Assembly: GCF_018294505.1 (NCBI RefSeq)
Contig: NC_057801.1
Location: 201,008,538 to 201,072,537 of the forward strand
From: Triticum aestivum
Lineage: Eukaryota > Streptophyta > Magnoliopsida > Poales > Poaceae
Direction of reading: 5' to 3'
DNA length: 64,000 nucleotides
Below, piece after piece: positions 34,012 to 45,738 of this stretch. Position numbers and translations under genes: made by a program. Numbering within the stretch: the first letter of the stretch is position 1; every line of letters begins with the position of its first letter. The notes beneath the pieces were generated by a model. It was not told where the DNA came from. It was given only the letters and a program-made list of their open reading frames with translations, and did not search any database.

Positions 34012-35759
34012 TGAAGGAAATATGCCCTAGAGGCAATAATAAAGTTGTCATTTTATATTTCCTTATTTCATGATAAATATTTATTATTCATGCTAGAATT
34101 GTATTAACCGGAAACTTGATACACGTGTGAATACATATATGAAATATTGTGTCCCTAGTAAGCCTCTACTGGACTAGCTCGTTAATCAAAGATGGTTAAG
34201 TTTCCTAACCATAGACATGTGTTGTTATTTGATGACGGGATCACATCATTAGTAGAATGATGTGATGGACAAGACCCATTCGTTAGCTTAGCATTATGAT
34301 CGTTCAGTTTTGTTGCTATTGCTTTCTTCATGTCAAATACATATTCCTTCGACTATGAGATTATGCAACTCCCGGATACCGGAGGAATGCCTTGTTTGCT
34401 ATCAAACATCACAACGTAACTGGGTGATTATACAGATGCTCTATAGGTATCTCCGAAGGTGTTTCTTGGGTTGGCATAGATCGAGATTAGGATTTGTCAC
34501 TCCGAGTATCGGAGAGGTATCTCTAGGCCCTCTCGGTAATGCACATCATAAGAAGCCTTGCGAGAAAAGTGACTAATGAGTTAGTTGCGGGATGATGTAT
34601 TATGGAATGAGTAAAGAGACTTGCTAGTAAAGAGATTGAACTAGGTATGAAGATACCGACGATCGAATCTCGGGCAAGTAACATACCGATGACAAAGGGA
34701 ATAACATATGTTGTCATTACGGTTCGACCGATAAAGATCTTTGTATAATATGTAGGAGCCAATATGAGCATCCAAGTTTCTCTATTGGTTATTGACCGAA
34801 GAGGTGTCTCGCATGTCTACATAGTTCTGGAACCCGTAGGGTCCGCACGCTAAACTTTCGATGATGATTTTATATTATATGAGTTATGTGATTTGGTGAC
34901 CGAATGTTGTCTGGAGTCCCATATGAGATCACGGACATGACGAGGAGTCTCGAAATGGTCGAGAGGTAAAGATTGATATATAGGATGATAGTATTCGGAC
35001 ACCAAAAGTGTTCCGGGTAGTATCGGGTATTTATCGGACTACCGAGGGCGTTACCGGAATCCCCCGGGGGAATAATGGGCCTTATGGGCCATAAGAAGGG
35101 ACCACACCAGCCCACAAGGGGTGGTGCCCCCCTTAAGGCAGGAGGCCGAATAGGAGAAGGAAGAGGGGGGGGGTCGGCCCCCCTTTCCTTCCTCCCTTCC
35201 CTCTTCCCTTTCCCCCTTCCGGTAATAAGGAAGGGGGGGGGGCGAATTGGACTAGGGCCCCAAGTAGGATTCCTCCTATTTGGGGCGCCCCAAGGCTGCT
35301 CCCCTCCCCCTGCCACCTATATATACATGGGGAGGGGGCGCCTAGAACAACAACATCAACTATTATTAGCTGTGTGTGGTGCCTCCTCCATAATTTACGC
35401 CTCCGGTCATATTCTCATAGTGCTTAGTTGAAGCCCTGCGCGCATCACTTCACCATCACCGTCACCATGCTGTCATGCTGACGAAACTCTTCTACTTCCT
35501 TGACACTCTGTTGGATCAAGAGTTCAAGGGACGTCATCGAGCTAAACGTGTGCAGAACTCGGAGGTGTCGTACATTCGGTGCTTGATCTGTTGGAATGAG
35601 AAGAAGTTCGACTACATCAACCGCGTTGTCAAACGCTTCCGCTTTCGGTCTACGAGGGTACGTAGACACACTCTCCCCCTCTTGTTGTTATGCATCTCCT
35701 AGATAGATCTTGCGTGAGCGTAGATTTTTTTTTGAAATTGCATGCTACGTTCCCCATCA
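34012..35759 (+). repeat. 5' LTR of the plus-strand BARE-like element
   Basis: TGAAGGAAATATGCCCTAGA at the start, CGTTCCCCATCA at the end, 1,748 bp. TATATATACATGG at about 35319 is the likely TATA box. It is homologous to 1565-3322 in opposite orientation. Confidence 0.9.
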
Positions 35760-35760
35760 G

Positions 35761-35776
35761 TGGTATCCGAGCCAGG
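35761..35776 (+). other. Primer binding site of the plus-strand BARE-like element
   Basis: TGGTATCCGAGCCAGG, one base after the LTR, matches the initiator tRNA primer with C for A at one position. Confidence 0.8.
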
Positions 35777-35928
35777 TCTATGCATAGATGGTATGCACGA
35801 GTAGAACACAAAGAGCTGTGGGTAGTGATAGTCATACTACTTACCACCAACGTCTTATTTGATTCACCGGTATTGTTGGATGAAGCGGCCCGGACCAACC
35901 TTACATGACCACGTTCATGAGACCAGTT

Positions 35929-38900
35929 TGTAACGCCCCGGATTCGATGCGCCAGTTGTCCGCCAGTTATTCGCCGTCGTTGCCATGTCATTTGCTTGCG
36001 TGTTGGATTTTGCCATGTCATCATCTGCATTTCATATCATGTCATCATGTGCATCTCATTTCGCATTCGTGTTCGTCTCATGCATCCGAGCATTTTCTCC
36101 GTTGTCCGTTTTGCAATCCGGCACTCCTATGTTCCCCGGCGTCCCCTTTTGTCTCTTTTCGTGTGCGGGTATTAAACTTTCTCGGAATGGACCGAGGTTT
36201 GCCAAGCGGCCTTGGTATAGCACCGGTAGACCGTCTGTCAAGTTTTGTGCCATTTGGAGGTCGTTTGATGCTCCAACGGTTAACCGGGTAACCGCGAAGC
36301 CCTCTTTTGTGTGCAGCCCAACACCCCCTCCAAAGTGGCCCAAAACCCATCTAACTCCCCTCCATGCTCTCGGTCATTCGATCACGATCGCGTGGCCGAA
36401 AACCGCTCCTCATTTGGACTCTCCTAGCTCCTTCTACCTATAAATAGGTGCCTTCCCCTCCAAATTTGCGGATGAATCCCCCCTAACCCTAAAATTCCCC
36501 TCCGCGCCATGCCGGACATGTCCGTCCGCGCCGGACGAAGCCCGCGCCGCCGCCCGCAGCCACTCCCCGCGCGACACGTGTCGCCCCGCGCCCACTTCGC
36601 CGTCGCAGCCCGCCGGGGCCCGACCGCGGCCCGCCCCGGGCCGATCTGGCCCGAGCGCCCGCGCCGCGCCGCCGCGCGCCCCTGGCGCCGCCCCAACCCT
36701 GCCGCCGGCGCGTCTTCTCCTCATCGCCGGCCAGCTCCGCCGCCTCCTGACCTTGCCGGTGCAACCTCCGCCGCCGCCCGCTCGTCACCGGGGAGCTCCG
36801 CCGCCCCGCGGCCTTCTCCTCGCGCCGCGCCCCGCCTCCAGCACCTCGCCCCGACGCCCGGCGCCCCGCCGCGGCCACGGCGCCGTCGCGCTGCCCCGCG
36901 TCGCGGCTGCCCGACCTCCGCGTCCCGCCTCCGTGACGCGCCCCGCTGACCCCGCCGCGCCCGGATCCGGCGAGCCGCCGACCGGATCCGCCTCTCCACC
37001 GGCCGGCGTCCGCCTCGGCGCCGTCAGCCCCGTTCGTCGTTGTCGTTCGCTCGCTCGGGGAGAGCCCAGCCGCAGGCCTCGTGGGCCACGGCCCAGCCCG
37101 GCTCCCCCCCCGGCCTGTCTCCCTCCTCTGCATATGGGCCGAAGCCCAGTGGTGAGCAGCCCACTAAGACCCGCCCCGTGCACGTTATAGCTTTCCCCGC
37201 TCGTTGTGTTTTTTTTCTTCAGAAAACTGCTAAGTCCCCAGAAACTCATAAAATGTTGCATACTTTGACCTATTGTATCTCTGCATTTGTAGCTCCGTTT
37301 CGTGCGTGTAATATGTCAAACTGTTCGTCTCGACGAGTACTTCATTTCATTCCATTGCATCATTTTCATTTGAGCTCATCTTGATGCCCGAAATGCTGTT
37401 GGAAGAGTGCATGTTGAGGTTAATCTGCTGAAACTGTTATAACTTGCTCATTTGTCATTTTTGCCATGATTGATGTGTGCATCCTATGAGGTTGAGCTCT
37501 ACATGTGTTTTGATCTATGCCATTCCATCTTTCCTGAGGTGCCATCCATGTATTTTTGTGATTCTTGTACTGAGTGCATCGAGCTTGTTAAGGAGGGTAC
37601 TTGCTGTTGCTGTTTTCCTGACAGATTCTGTTATATTTTGTTGCTATGTAAACATGTTGCTACTAATCATTCTATGCATAATCTGGAGATGTCCTATAAA
37701 CATGTTTTGATCTACATGTCTTTATCTATCCATTCATGCCCTTGGTTGCAATTATAGCCTGCTGTATCATGTTGTAATCTTGCTCCAAAGTTGCTTGATA
37801 ATGTTGATGTCAGCCTGTTAACATCAAGTTCAATGTTTCCATGATTGTTTTCTAGTGATCCATGCACCCTATGAACTTGTTCTTGCCATGCTTAGCTTCA
37901 TAAACATGCCTTCTTACTGTTGGTTGCCTTGCCATGCCATGTATTGATCTGTGGTGAGTGGTTCAAGCTCACCAACATGCCTACTTATTGTTGTTCCTGC
38001 CATGTATGAATCTGTCATATAACTTGCCATGTTTACATGGGTGCCATCATATTTTCTGATCCTTTTTGGCTCATGGTCAGTAAGGGACTTTTGATTTATG
38101 CTTTTAGTAGATTCATGCCATGCCTTTGTTTGCCATGATATGTTCCTGTAACATGTTGTTTGATAGCTCTAAACATTGCAACCTGATGTTATTTCTGCAA
38201 AGTCTGAAACTGTTATTACTTGCAATCTTCCCATGTCTTTTTGAGCATGTTCTAGTCTTTTCTGGAGATAGCTCAGTGTTCATGTTTTGTTGTGCTTTAC
38301 CTGTACTTCATGCCCATTCCTTTTGTTATTATGTTGGGGTGCTGTAGCATATTGTTTTGATGCTTGCAATATGCCTAGTTGTTGTTATGGACAGATTGTT
38401 GTTATGTCTTGTATAGAGTGCATGTGTTGAACCATTGCTCCGTTTTGAGTGTGCTCTATATGAAACTTGCTTGATTTTGTATGTAGCTTCATATTTTCAT
38501 GTTGAATCCATGTTTTGAGGTGTTTGCTTGATGTTTGTATGCATTTTGCCTCAATGTCATGCTTAACTTGTTTTGCTCATATCTTCTAGGCCGTAGCTCC
38601 GAATCTAATAAACTTTATATGTAACTTGACTAGAATTTTGTGTAGATTCTCTTGGTGCTCTTTAACTTGCTGTTTAACAACTTCAACTTAATGTTTGTTC
38701 AGATCTGGACCAATTTCGAAATTTGCATATGAGGACTTACCGGAATTGTTATATATTGTTCCCGGCCTCATTTAAACTTGCCTTGATGTGTTGTTCTTGT
38801 TTGCATCATATCTTGCCATGAGTAGCTTCATGTAGCTTTGTCATGCATCATGCTTGTTGTGCATCATGTCTTGTTCATGTGTGGTGTGTTTACTTTGTTG

Positions 38901-40622
38901 TGTGCTTCTTCTCGATAGTTCCCGTTTCGTTGCGATCGTGAGGATTCGTTCGTCTACGTGTGGTTCGTCTTCGTGGCTTCATCTTCTTCATGGACTCGTT
39001 CTTCTTCCTTGCGGGATTTCAGGCAAGATGACCGCTACCCTGGATCTCACTACTATCATTGTTATGCTAGTTGCTTCGTTCTATCGCTATGCTGCGTTGC
39101 CTATCACTTGTTCTTCAAGCCTCCCCAAATTGCCATGAACCTCTAACCTTTGACACCATTCCTAGCAAATCGTTGCTTGGCTATGTTACCGCTTCTGCTT
39201 AGCCCCTCTTATAGCGTTGCTAGTTGCAGGTGAAGTTGAAGATTGCTCCATGGTGAATAGGGTTTATGTTGGGATATCACAATATCTCTTATATTATTAA
39301 TGCATCTATATATTTGGTAAAGGTTGGAAGGCTCGGCCTTATGCCTGGTGTTTTGTTCCACTCTTGCCGCCCTAGTTTCCGTCATACCGGTGTTATGTTC
39401 CCGGATTTTGCGTTCCTAACGCGGTCGGGTGATTTATGGGACCCCCCTGACAGTTCGCTTTGAATAGAACTTGTCCAGCAAGGCCCAACCTTGGTTTTAC
39501 CATTTGCCTCACCACCACCTACCTTTCCCTTGGGAGTAATTAACCCAAGGGTCATCTTTATTTTAGCCCCCCCCGGGCCAGTGCTTGTCTAAGTGTTGGT
39601 CCGAACTGAGCAGCCTGCGGGGCCACCTCGGGGAAACTCGAAGTCTGGTTTTACTCGTAGCTTGACTTATCCGGTGTTGCCCTGAGAACGAGATATGTGT
39701 AGCTCCTATCGGGATTGTCGGCGCATCGGGCGGCTTTGCTGGTCTTGTTTTACCATTGTCGAAATGTCTTGTAAACCGGGATTCCGAGACTGATCGGGTC
39801 TTCCTGGGAGAAGGTCTATTCCTTCGTTGATCGCGAGAGCTTGTCATGGGCTAAGTTGGGACACCCCTGCAGGGTTTAAACTTTCGAGAGCCGTGCCTGC
39901 GGTTATGTGGCAGATGGGAATTTGTTAATGTCCGGTTGTAGATAACTTGACACCAGATCCGAAATAAAATGCATCAACCGCGTGTGTAGTCGTGATGGTC
40001 TCTTCTCGGCGGAGTCCGGGAAGTGAACACGGTTTCTGGGTTATGTTTGACGTAAGTAGGTGTTCAGGATCACTTCTTGATCATTACTAGTTGACGACCG
40101 TTCCTTTGCTCCTTTCCTCGCTCTCATTTGCGTATGTTAGCCACCATATATGCTTAGTCGCTGCTGCAACCTCACCACTTTACCCCTTCCTTTCCCATTA
40201 AGCTTTGCTAGTCTTGATACCCATGGTAATGGGATTGCTGAGTCCTCGTGGCTCACAGATTACTACAACAACAGTTGCAGGTACAGGTTTTGCGATGATC
40301 ATGACGCGAGAGCGATGCTTGCTTGCGTTGAGTTCTTCTTCTGCTTCTTCTTCGATCAGGGGATAGGTTCCAGGTCGGCAGCCTGGGCTAGCAGGGTGGA
40401 TGTCGTTTGAGCTTCTGTTTGTGTTTCATCCGTAGTCGGATGTTGCTCTTATGTAATATGATGTTGTATTCGTGTGGCATTGTATGCCTTATGTATGTAT
40501 CCCCACTATTATGTAATGTTGATGTAATGATATCCACCTTGCAAAAGTGTTTCAATATGCGGGTCTATCCTTAGTGGGACCTTCGAGTTCCTTTTGGATA
40601 GGGTCGCATATTGGGCGTGACA
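35929..40622 (+). repeat. 4.69-kb solo-LTR-like element
   Basis: TGTAACGCCC at the left and GGGCGTGACA at the right form a near-perfect terminal inverted repeat with TG...CA ends, flanked by perfect CAGTT copies (35924-35928, 40623-40627). Inside are a TATA box (TATAAATA, 36439-36446), a pyrimidine-rich leader with CCCCCTAACCCTAAAATTCC, a very GC-rich block (36490-37180) and about 3 kb of T-rich DNA with many CATG/TGCCATG motifs. There is no primer site, gag or pol. This fits a solo LTR of a long-LTR Gypsy or LARD (Sukkula-like) family; the family is inferred from length only. Long ORFs in the GC block occur on both strands and are artefacts. Confidence 0.75.
36439..36446 (+). promoter_or_regulatory. 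TATA box of the 4.69-kb LTR-like element
   Basis: CTATAAATAGG about 510 bp from the left end, followed about 30 bp later by a CT-rich start region, is the expected U3/R layout. Confidence 0.55.
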
Positions 40623-41700
40623 CAGTTCCATAGACATACATGCAACTAATTTTGCATAAAGATGGTTGGCGGGTGTTTGTTTCTCCAACTTTAGTTGAAT
40701 CGAATTTTACTGCGGCCGGTCCTCGTTGAAGGTTAAAACAGCAAACTTGATAAATCACCATTATGGTTTTATGCCGTAGGTAAGAACGGTTCTTGCTAGA
40801 AGCCCGTAGCAGCCACGTAAAACTTGTAACAACAAAGTAGAGGACGTCTAACTTGTTTTTGCAGGGCATGCTTGTGATGTGATATGGTCAAGACATGATG
40901 TGATATATGTTGTTGTATGAGATGATCACATTTTGTAAAAGTTATCGGCAACTGGCAGGAGCCTTATGGTTGTCGCTTTATTGTATGAAATGCAAACGCC
41001 ATGTAATTGCTTTACTTTATCACTAAGCGGTAGCGATAGTTGTAGAAGCAATAGTTGGCGAGACGACCACGACGCTACGATGGAGATCAAGGTGTCGAGC
41101 CAGTGATGATGGAGATCATGACGATGCTTTGGAGATGGAGATCAAAAGCACAAGATGATGATGTCCATATCAAGTCACATATTTTGATTACATGTGATGT
41201 TTATCTTTTATGCATCTTATTTTGCTTAGTACGGTGGTAGCATTATAAGATGATCCCTTAACTAAAATTTCAAGGTATAAGTGTTCTCCCTGAGTATGCA
41301 CTGTTACGACAGTTCTTCGTGCTGAGACACCATGTGATGATCAGGTGTGATAGGCTCTACGTTCACATACAACGGGTGCAAGACAGTTTTGTGCATGAAG
41401 AATACTCAGGTTAAACTTGACGAGCCTAGCATGTACAGACATGGCCTCGGAACACTGGAGACCGAAAGGTCGAACGTGAATCATATGGTAGATATGATCA
41501 ACATAGAGATGTCCACCATTGATGACTACTCCATCTCACGTGATGATCGGACATGGTTTAGTTGATATGGATCACGTATCATTTAGATGACTTGAGGGAT
41601 GCCAATCTAAGTGGGAGTTCTTAAGTAATATGATTAATTGAACTTAATTTATCATGAACTTAGTCCTGATAGTTTTTGCATATCTATGTTGTAGATCAAT

Positions 41701-42265
41701 GGCCCGAGCTTCCGTTCCCTTGAATTTTAATGCGTTCCTAGAGAAAGCTAAGTTGAAAGATGATGGTAGAAACTACACGGACTGGGTCCGTAATTTGAGG
41801 ATTATCCTCATTGCTGCATAGAAGAATTATGTCCTTGATGCACCGCTAGGTGAAAGGCCTGCTGCAGGAGCAGATGCTGATGTTATGAATGTCTGGCAAG
41901 CTCGATCTGATGACTACTCGATAGTTTAGTGTGCCATGCTATAGGGCTTAGAATCAGGACTTCAAAGATGTTTTGAACGTCATGGACCATATGATATGTT
42001 CTAGGAGTTGAAGTTAATATTTCAAGCAAATGCTCGAGTTGAGAGATATGAAGTCTCCAACAAGTTCTATAGCTGCAAGATGGAGGAGAACAATTCTGTC
42101 AGTGAACACATACTCAGAATGTCTGGTTATCATAATCACTTGACTCAGCTGGGAGTTAATCTTCCAGATGATTGTGTCATTGACAGAGTTCTCCAATCAC
42201 TACCACCAAGCTACAAAGGCTTCATGATGAACTATAATATGCAAGGGATGAAGAAGACTATTCAC
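41701..42265 (+). pseudogene. Copia gag fragment (BARE/Angela type)
   Basis: ATG at 41700 opens the same gag as 37-342 (NFNAFLEKAKLKDDG, YTDWVRNL). Stops: TAG at about 41819 (in place of the glutamine of AAQKN), TAG at about 41926 (SIVQC), TAG at about 41943 and TAG at 42012, the last shared with the other copy. The frame continues with ELKLIFQANARVERYEVSNK and MNYNMQGMKKTIH and is then cut. A CCHC knuckle is not reached. Confidence 0.8.
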
Positions 42266-43398
42266 CAGTAGCGGAATAAAGTAAGAGAGGGTTGAGGAAT
42301 TTGAAACCAGGTTGGCTCGGTGAAGATAATGGAATTTGGTAGACCAGTTGTTGTATCAACTGTATGTCTGGTTGAGGTGGCCGAGTCGCAACTCAGAGGA
42401 CACACATTCCTCACCATATTCCTCTTGAGCTAAGGTCACTTAGTCCTCGCCCAATCACTCGTGGTAAGTCTTCAAGGTAGACTTCCAAAACCTTCACAGA
42501 ATTGCTGACCGACACACCACAGTGACTCTTGGTGTACTCAGAACTTGACCCCTAACCGTCTGGAAGAATGACAGTCTTCAAAGGTAACAGACGTCAGATC
42601 ACACAAATCAATCTCTTCAGTGATGCTCAATCAGCTCTGGGTTTTTCCTCACTTAGGATTCTTTGAAAGTCGTCGGAGGATGGGTTGCTCTCTTATGACA
42701 AGTGTCAGTTTCTCTCGGAGCAGCCAACCAACTAGTGGTTATGGGGGGCGGCTATTTATAGCCAGGCGGCAACCCGACATGAATTATCATAAATGCCCTT
42801 CTCTGATTCGAACATTGTCAGGATAAGGATCCACTCGACAGCTGGCACGCGGCGCAGCAACAGTTAGAATTTGTACTCTCAAATTCATCGGGGCACTCAA
42901 TTTCCTCACTTTTAGGCAGAACGCACTAGTGAACTCCTAACTCCTCAGCATTACCAAATTCGTGAGCGACCAGATGAACCTCGTCACTGTCGCTAGCAAT
43001 TGCGTCAGTTGTCCTGGAGATTTTCAAAGGCTTCACTCGAAGCGGCTTTTGTGTATAGGTTTGAATAGGTTTGAGCATCACTTTGGAAATGTTAAATATG
43101 ATTCACCTAGACCCCCTTTAACAGTACGGTTTTTCCTATGACTCAAAGAAGAAGAAAAGAAACTATGAAAACAAAGTCTTCAAGCTTTAAAGTCTTCACT
43201 CAATTTCTTCAAAGGCCATACCAATTTCATCATCAATTTCTTCACTTGAAGAAATGCATTTTTAGGGGTCGTCTTCCATGTGTTAAACCAAATCTTATGG
43301 GACTCTGTCTCCTGTATACACTCACAAACTCATTAGTTCCACAACCTATTTGTCGTCAATACTCCAAAACTACTAAGGGGGCACTTGATGCACTTACA

Positions 43399-43782
43399 AG
43401 TTTTACTCCCATTTTGGTGAAAAGCTTTTGCCATGAGTGACTGGTGAATATCATGTCTCTGTCAATTACAATCACTATGAGTAGACCATGCAGTTTAGAG
43501 ATGTTGTGTGTGAATGCTTGAGTTACTGTTTGAACAATTATTGGGTGTCTCATAGCTAAGAAGTGAGCATATTTGGTAAACCTGTCCACCACTACTAAGA
43601 TGAGATTTTTTGTGAGGGACTGGAAGCCCTTCTACAAAATCCATGTTGATGTGTGTCCAAGCAAAGTCAGGGACAGACAGTGGTTGTAGCAGTCCAGGAT
43701 AAGGGTTATGTTGAGCTTTGTACAGTTGACAGTCAGGGCATTGTGCACAAATGTTTTCACCTCTTATCTCATTCCTGGCCAT
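43399..43782 (-). pseudogene. Gypsy integrase N-terminal half
   Basis: CAQCPDCQLYKAQHNPYPG is the end of the zinc-binding domain; WTHINMDFVEGLPVPHKK carries the first catalytic aspartate; MVDRFTKYAHFLAMRHP and IVIDRDMIFTSHSWQKLF (second aspartate) follow after a frame change near 43590. It joins 33869 across the insertion, where the core resumes. Confidence 0.8.
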
Positions 43783-45025
43783 GTGAACAAGATTTTTAAT
43801 CTATGGTAAGTAGCTCTTTCTCGAGAATGCTCTCCAAGTTTAGAAGTGTGGAATGAAGTGAGGAGGGATTTTCTGAGGTCAGTATGTGTGCCAACCACAA
43901 TTTTTCCTTTGTACCTAAGAACTCCACTTGTTAAGGTGTATGGAGGATGTCCTGTTGGAGCAATGGCCAGTTAAGCAGTGAGATCAGAGCATCTTTGATC
44001 CTCTTTATACCTCTTGACTACTTCAGTGATCCAAGTTGGAATGGCAACACTGGAAGTTAGTGCAGTGATAGCATACTTTACTCTAGAGAGTGCATTAGCA
44101 ACTTTGTTCTCTTTCCCTTTTTTGTACTCAACTCTGAATTTGTACCCCAACAGTTTAACGAGAAGTTTGTGTTGTATTCCCTCTGTGAGTTTCTGCTCTT
44201 GAATGTGTTTAGGGCTTTGCTGATCAGTTCTAATGATGATTGACGAGGAAGCAAAGTAATGTTTCCATTTCTTTATGTCCTCAATGATTGCAATACTTCC
44301 TTATCATAGGTGGACTACCCAGCAGCCTTTGGGCAAATACATTTGCTTGAAAAGGAGATTTGTTGTCCTCTCTGCATCAAGATAGCTCCAATGCCATAAC
44401 CAAAAGCATGAGCTTCTAGGAAAAAAGGAATAGAGAAGCCAGGCATTGCTAACACTGGTGCAGTGGTCATGTGAGTTTTAAGCTGCTGGAAGGCATCTTC
44501 TTATGCTGCTTCCCATTTAAAGCCACCTTCTTTTAGAGCTTCAAAGAGTGGCTTGCAGGTAATTCCATAATTCCTAATAAATCTTCTGTAGTAGCCAGCA
44601 AGCCCCAAGAAACTCCTCAAGCGAGTTACATTTTCTAGAGTAGGCCACTGCACTATTGCTTCAACTTTAGCTAGATTTGTTGAACTCCCTCAGCAGTGAT
44701 AACATATTCCAAGCACTCCACTTTGTTCTGGGCAAAAGTGCATTTGGGAATTTTTGCATATAATTGATGTTTCCTTAAGGAAGCAAAAAACTAACTGCAA
44801 ATGCTCCAAGTGCTCCAAGTAAGATTTGCTGAATATTAAGATATCAACAAAGAAAACCAAGACACAAACTCTCAGAAAGAGGACCTAGTACACAATGTGC
44901 ATCAATTGTTGAAATGTAGGTGGGCCATTGGCCAACCCAAATGGCATTACCAGAAATTCAAACAATCCCATGTGGCTGCTAAAAGCAGTCTTTTCAATGT
45001 CTCCTTCTTTCATTCTTATTTGATA
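43783..45025 (-). pseudogene. Gypsy reverse transcriptase and RNase H remnants
   Basis: [20 protein letters not shown] and [20 protein letters not shown] (44890-45020) are RT blocks; EAHAFGYGIGAILMQRGQQI (about 44340-44430) is the start of RNase H. Stops and frame changes are frequent, and the YVDD-equivalent block is not intact. The N-terminus of RT is cut at about 45025. Confidence 0.75.
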
Positions 45026-45540
45026 CGTCGTGGCTTGTACAACGGGCAAATTTACCACTTGATGTGGGAAGACATTGATTTCATCAAGACAACGGTTCCT
45101 ACTTTCTTCAAAGCTACGGTACAAGGTTGGTTCAATCGTTTGACATCTCCTCAAGGACAAGTTTGATTTCGCGAGGAGGTACTGTGAGGCCCAACATATT
45201 CAGCTAGCAACTATTCCTTTCTTCAATTAACGACGAACTTAAAAAGAACGTCCAATCTAATGATGCGGATTGAAGCTCCAATGATGCGGATTGAAGCTCA
45301 TAACAAGATTGGACGGCTCGCATGGCTCGCCTCCGACTGAAGCGTTATTCACTTTACTGTACCGTTTCACTTGTCTTGGTGTTCATTTTCTATCGTTGTC
45401 AGCTGGGCGATATAAGCCAGCTCCGTTTATTGTGATCGCATCACATTTGCTGAGAATTATCTCTACCAAAACATAAACCCTATATCTTACGATGATAATT
45501 CCAGCTTTCATGATTTACTTTCCCCAACCCTAGCTACCAA
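45026..45540 (+). repeat. Retroelement fragment with probable polypurine tract and LTR start
   Basis: An ORF end with [18 protein letters not shown] is followed by GCGAGGAGGTAC and then TGTGAGGCCCAACATATTC (45187), as at a 3' polypurine tract/LTR junction; GATATAAGCC (45410) could be the TATA box. A 21-bp unit (AATGATGCGGATTGAAGCTC plus one base) is tandemly doubled at 45259-45300. The right end is not clear. Class unknown. Confidence 0.35.
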
Positions 45541-45738
45541 ATTCTCTTCTGAATCCAGAAAAGGGCATGACAGTTATGTACTTTGCAGTCCTTGCAAAAG
45601 CATGCCAAAAATAGTTACATTCAAATTACAGTATATGCCATTTTTGTCTGTATAGATCCCCATTCTAGTGACCGTTCTGCACAAAGATAGGTCACTTATT
45701 CCGTCATCCCCAGTCTGTACCGGACAATCTGCATCTGC

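Larger units (their letters stand above)
34012..42265 (+). mobile_element. BARE/Angela-type Copia element truncated in gag
   Basis: A plus-strand copy with 5' LTR (34012-35759), primer binding site, leader (interrupted by a 4.69-kb insertion) and gag (41701-42265). The sequence leaves gag after GACTATTC and re-enters the surrounding Maximus-like LTR within a few bases. Protease to RNase H and the 3' LTR are absent. Flanking pentamers GCAAT (34007-34011) and CCAGT (42265-42269) could be a decayed target duplication (3 of 5 match). Confidence 0.85.
33870..43398 (+). repeat. Solo LTR of a Maximus-like Copia element, split by nested insertions
   Basis: The left part 33870-34011 begins TGAGAGCGTGGG; the right part from about 42266 to 43398 ends GATGCACTTACA. 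Target copies AGTTT lie at 33865-33869 and 43399-43403. Sequence organisation follows the LTR of the 14.8-kb element (GAGGGGGGTGAATGGGAG-like start, CAGTTG...TGTATGTCTGGTTGAGG block, TTTTTAGGGGTC near the end) but it is a clearly different subfamily. Net length about 1,270 bp. No internal domain of its own was seen. Orientation is uncertain because the LTR alone does not define it; in the related element this orientation corresponds to minus-strand coding. Confidence 0.8.
32716..45025 (-). mobile_element. Truncated chromovirus-type Ty3/Gypsy element, interrupted by nested insertions
   Basis: Minus-strand order: RT (about 44885-45025), RNase H (about 44290-44430), integrase (43399-43782 continuing at 33300-33869), chromodomain (about 33060-33190), polypurine tract (33025-33042) and a 309-bp LTR (32716-33024). 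Gag, protease, the RT N-terminus and the 5' LTR are missing; the break is near 45025, where different sequence begins. RT before integrase and a chromodomain place it among chromoviruses; the short LTR suggests a Reina-like group. Many stops are present. A 9.5-kb insertion (33870-43398) splits the integrase. Confidence 0.8.

Noticed and set aside
34310..35431. ORFs of 74-148 codons inside the BARE-like LTR
   Set aside because: LTR promoter/leader sequence; GC tracts create frames, no domain or conservation of frame between LTR copies.
36489..37261. Long overlapping ORFs (up to 214 codons) on both strands
   Set aside because: They lie in a very GC-rich part of an LTR-like element, overlap in several frames and show only R/A/P/G-rich sequence; frame length is a composition artefact.
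45259..45300. Possible repeat array
   Set aside because: Just two tandem 21-bp units, no spacers; a simple local duplication.
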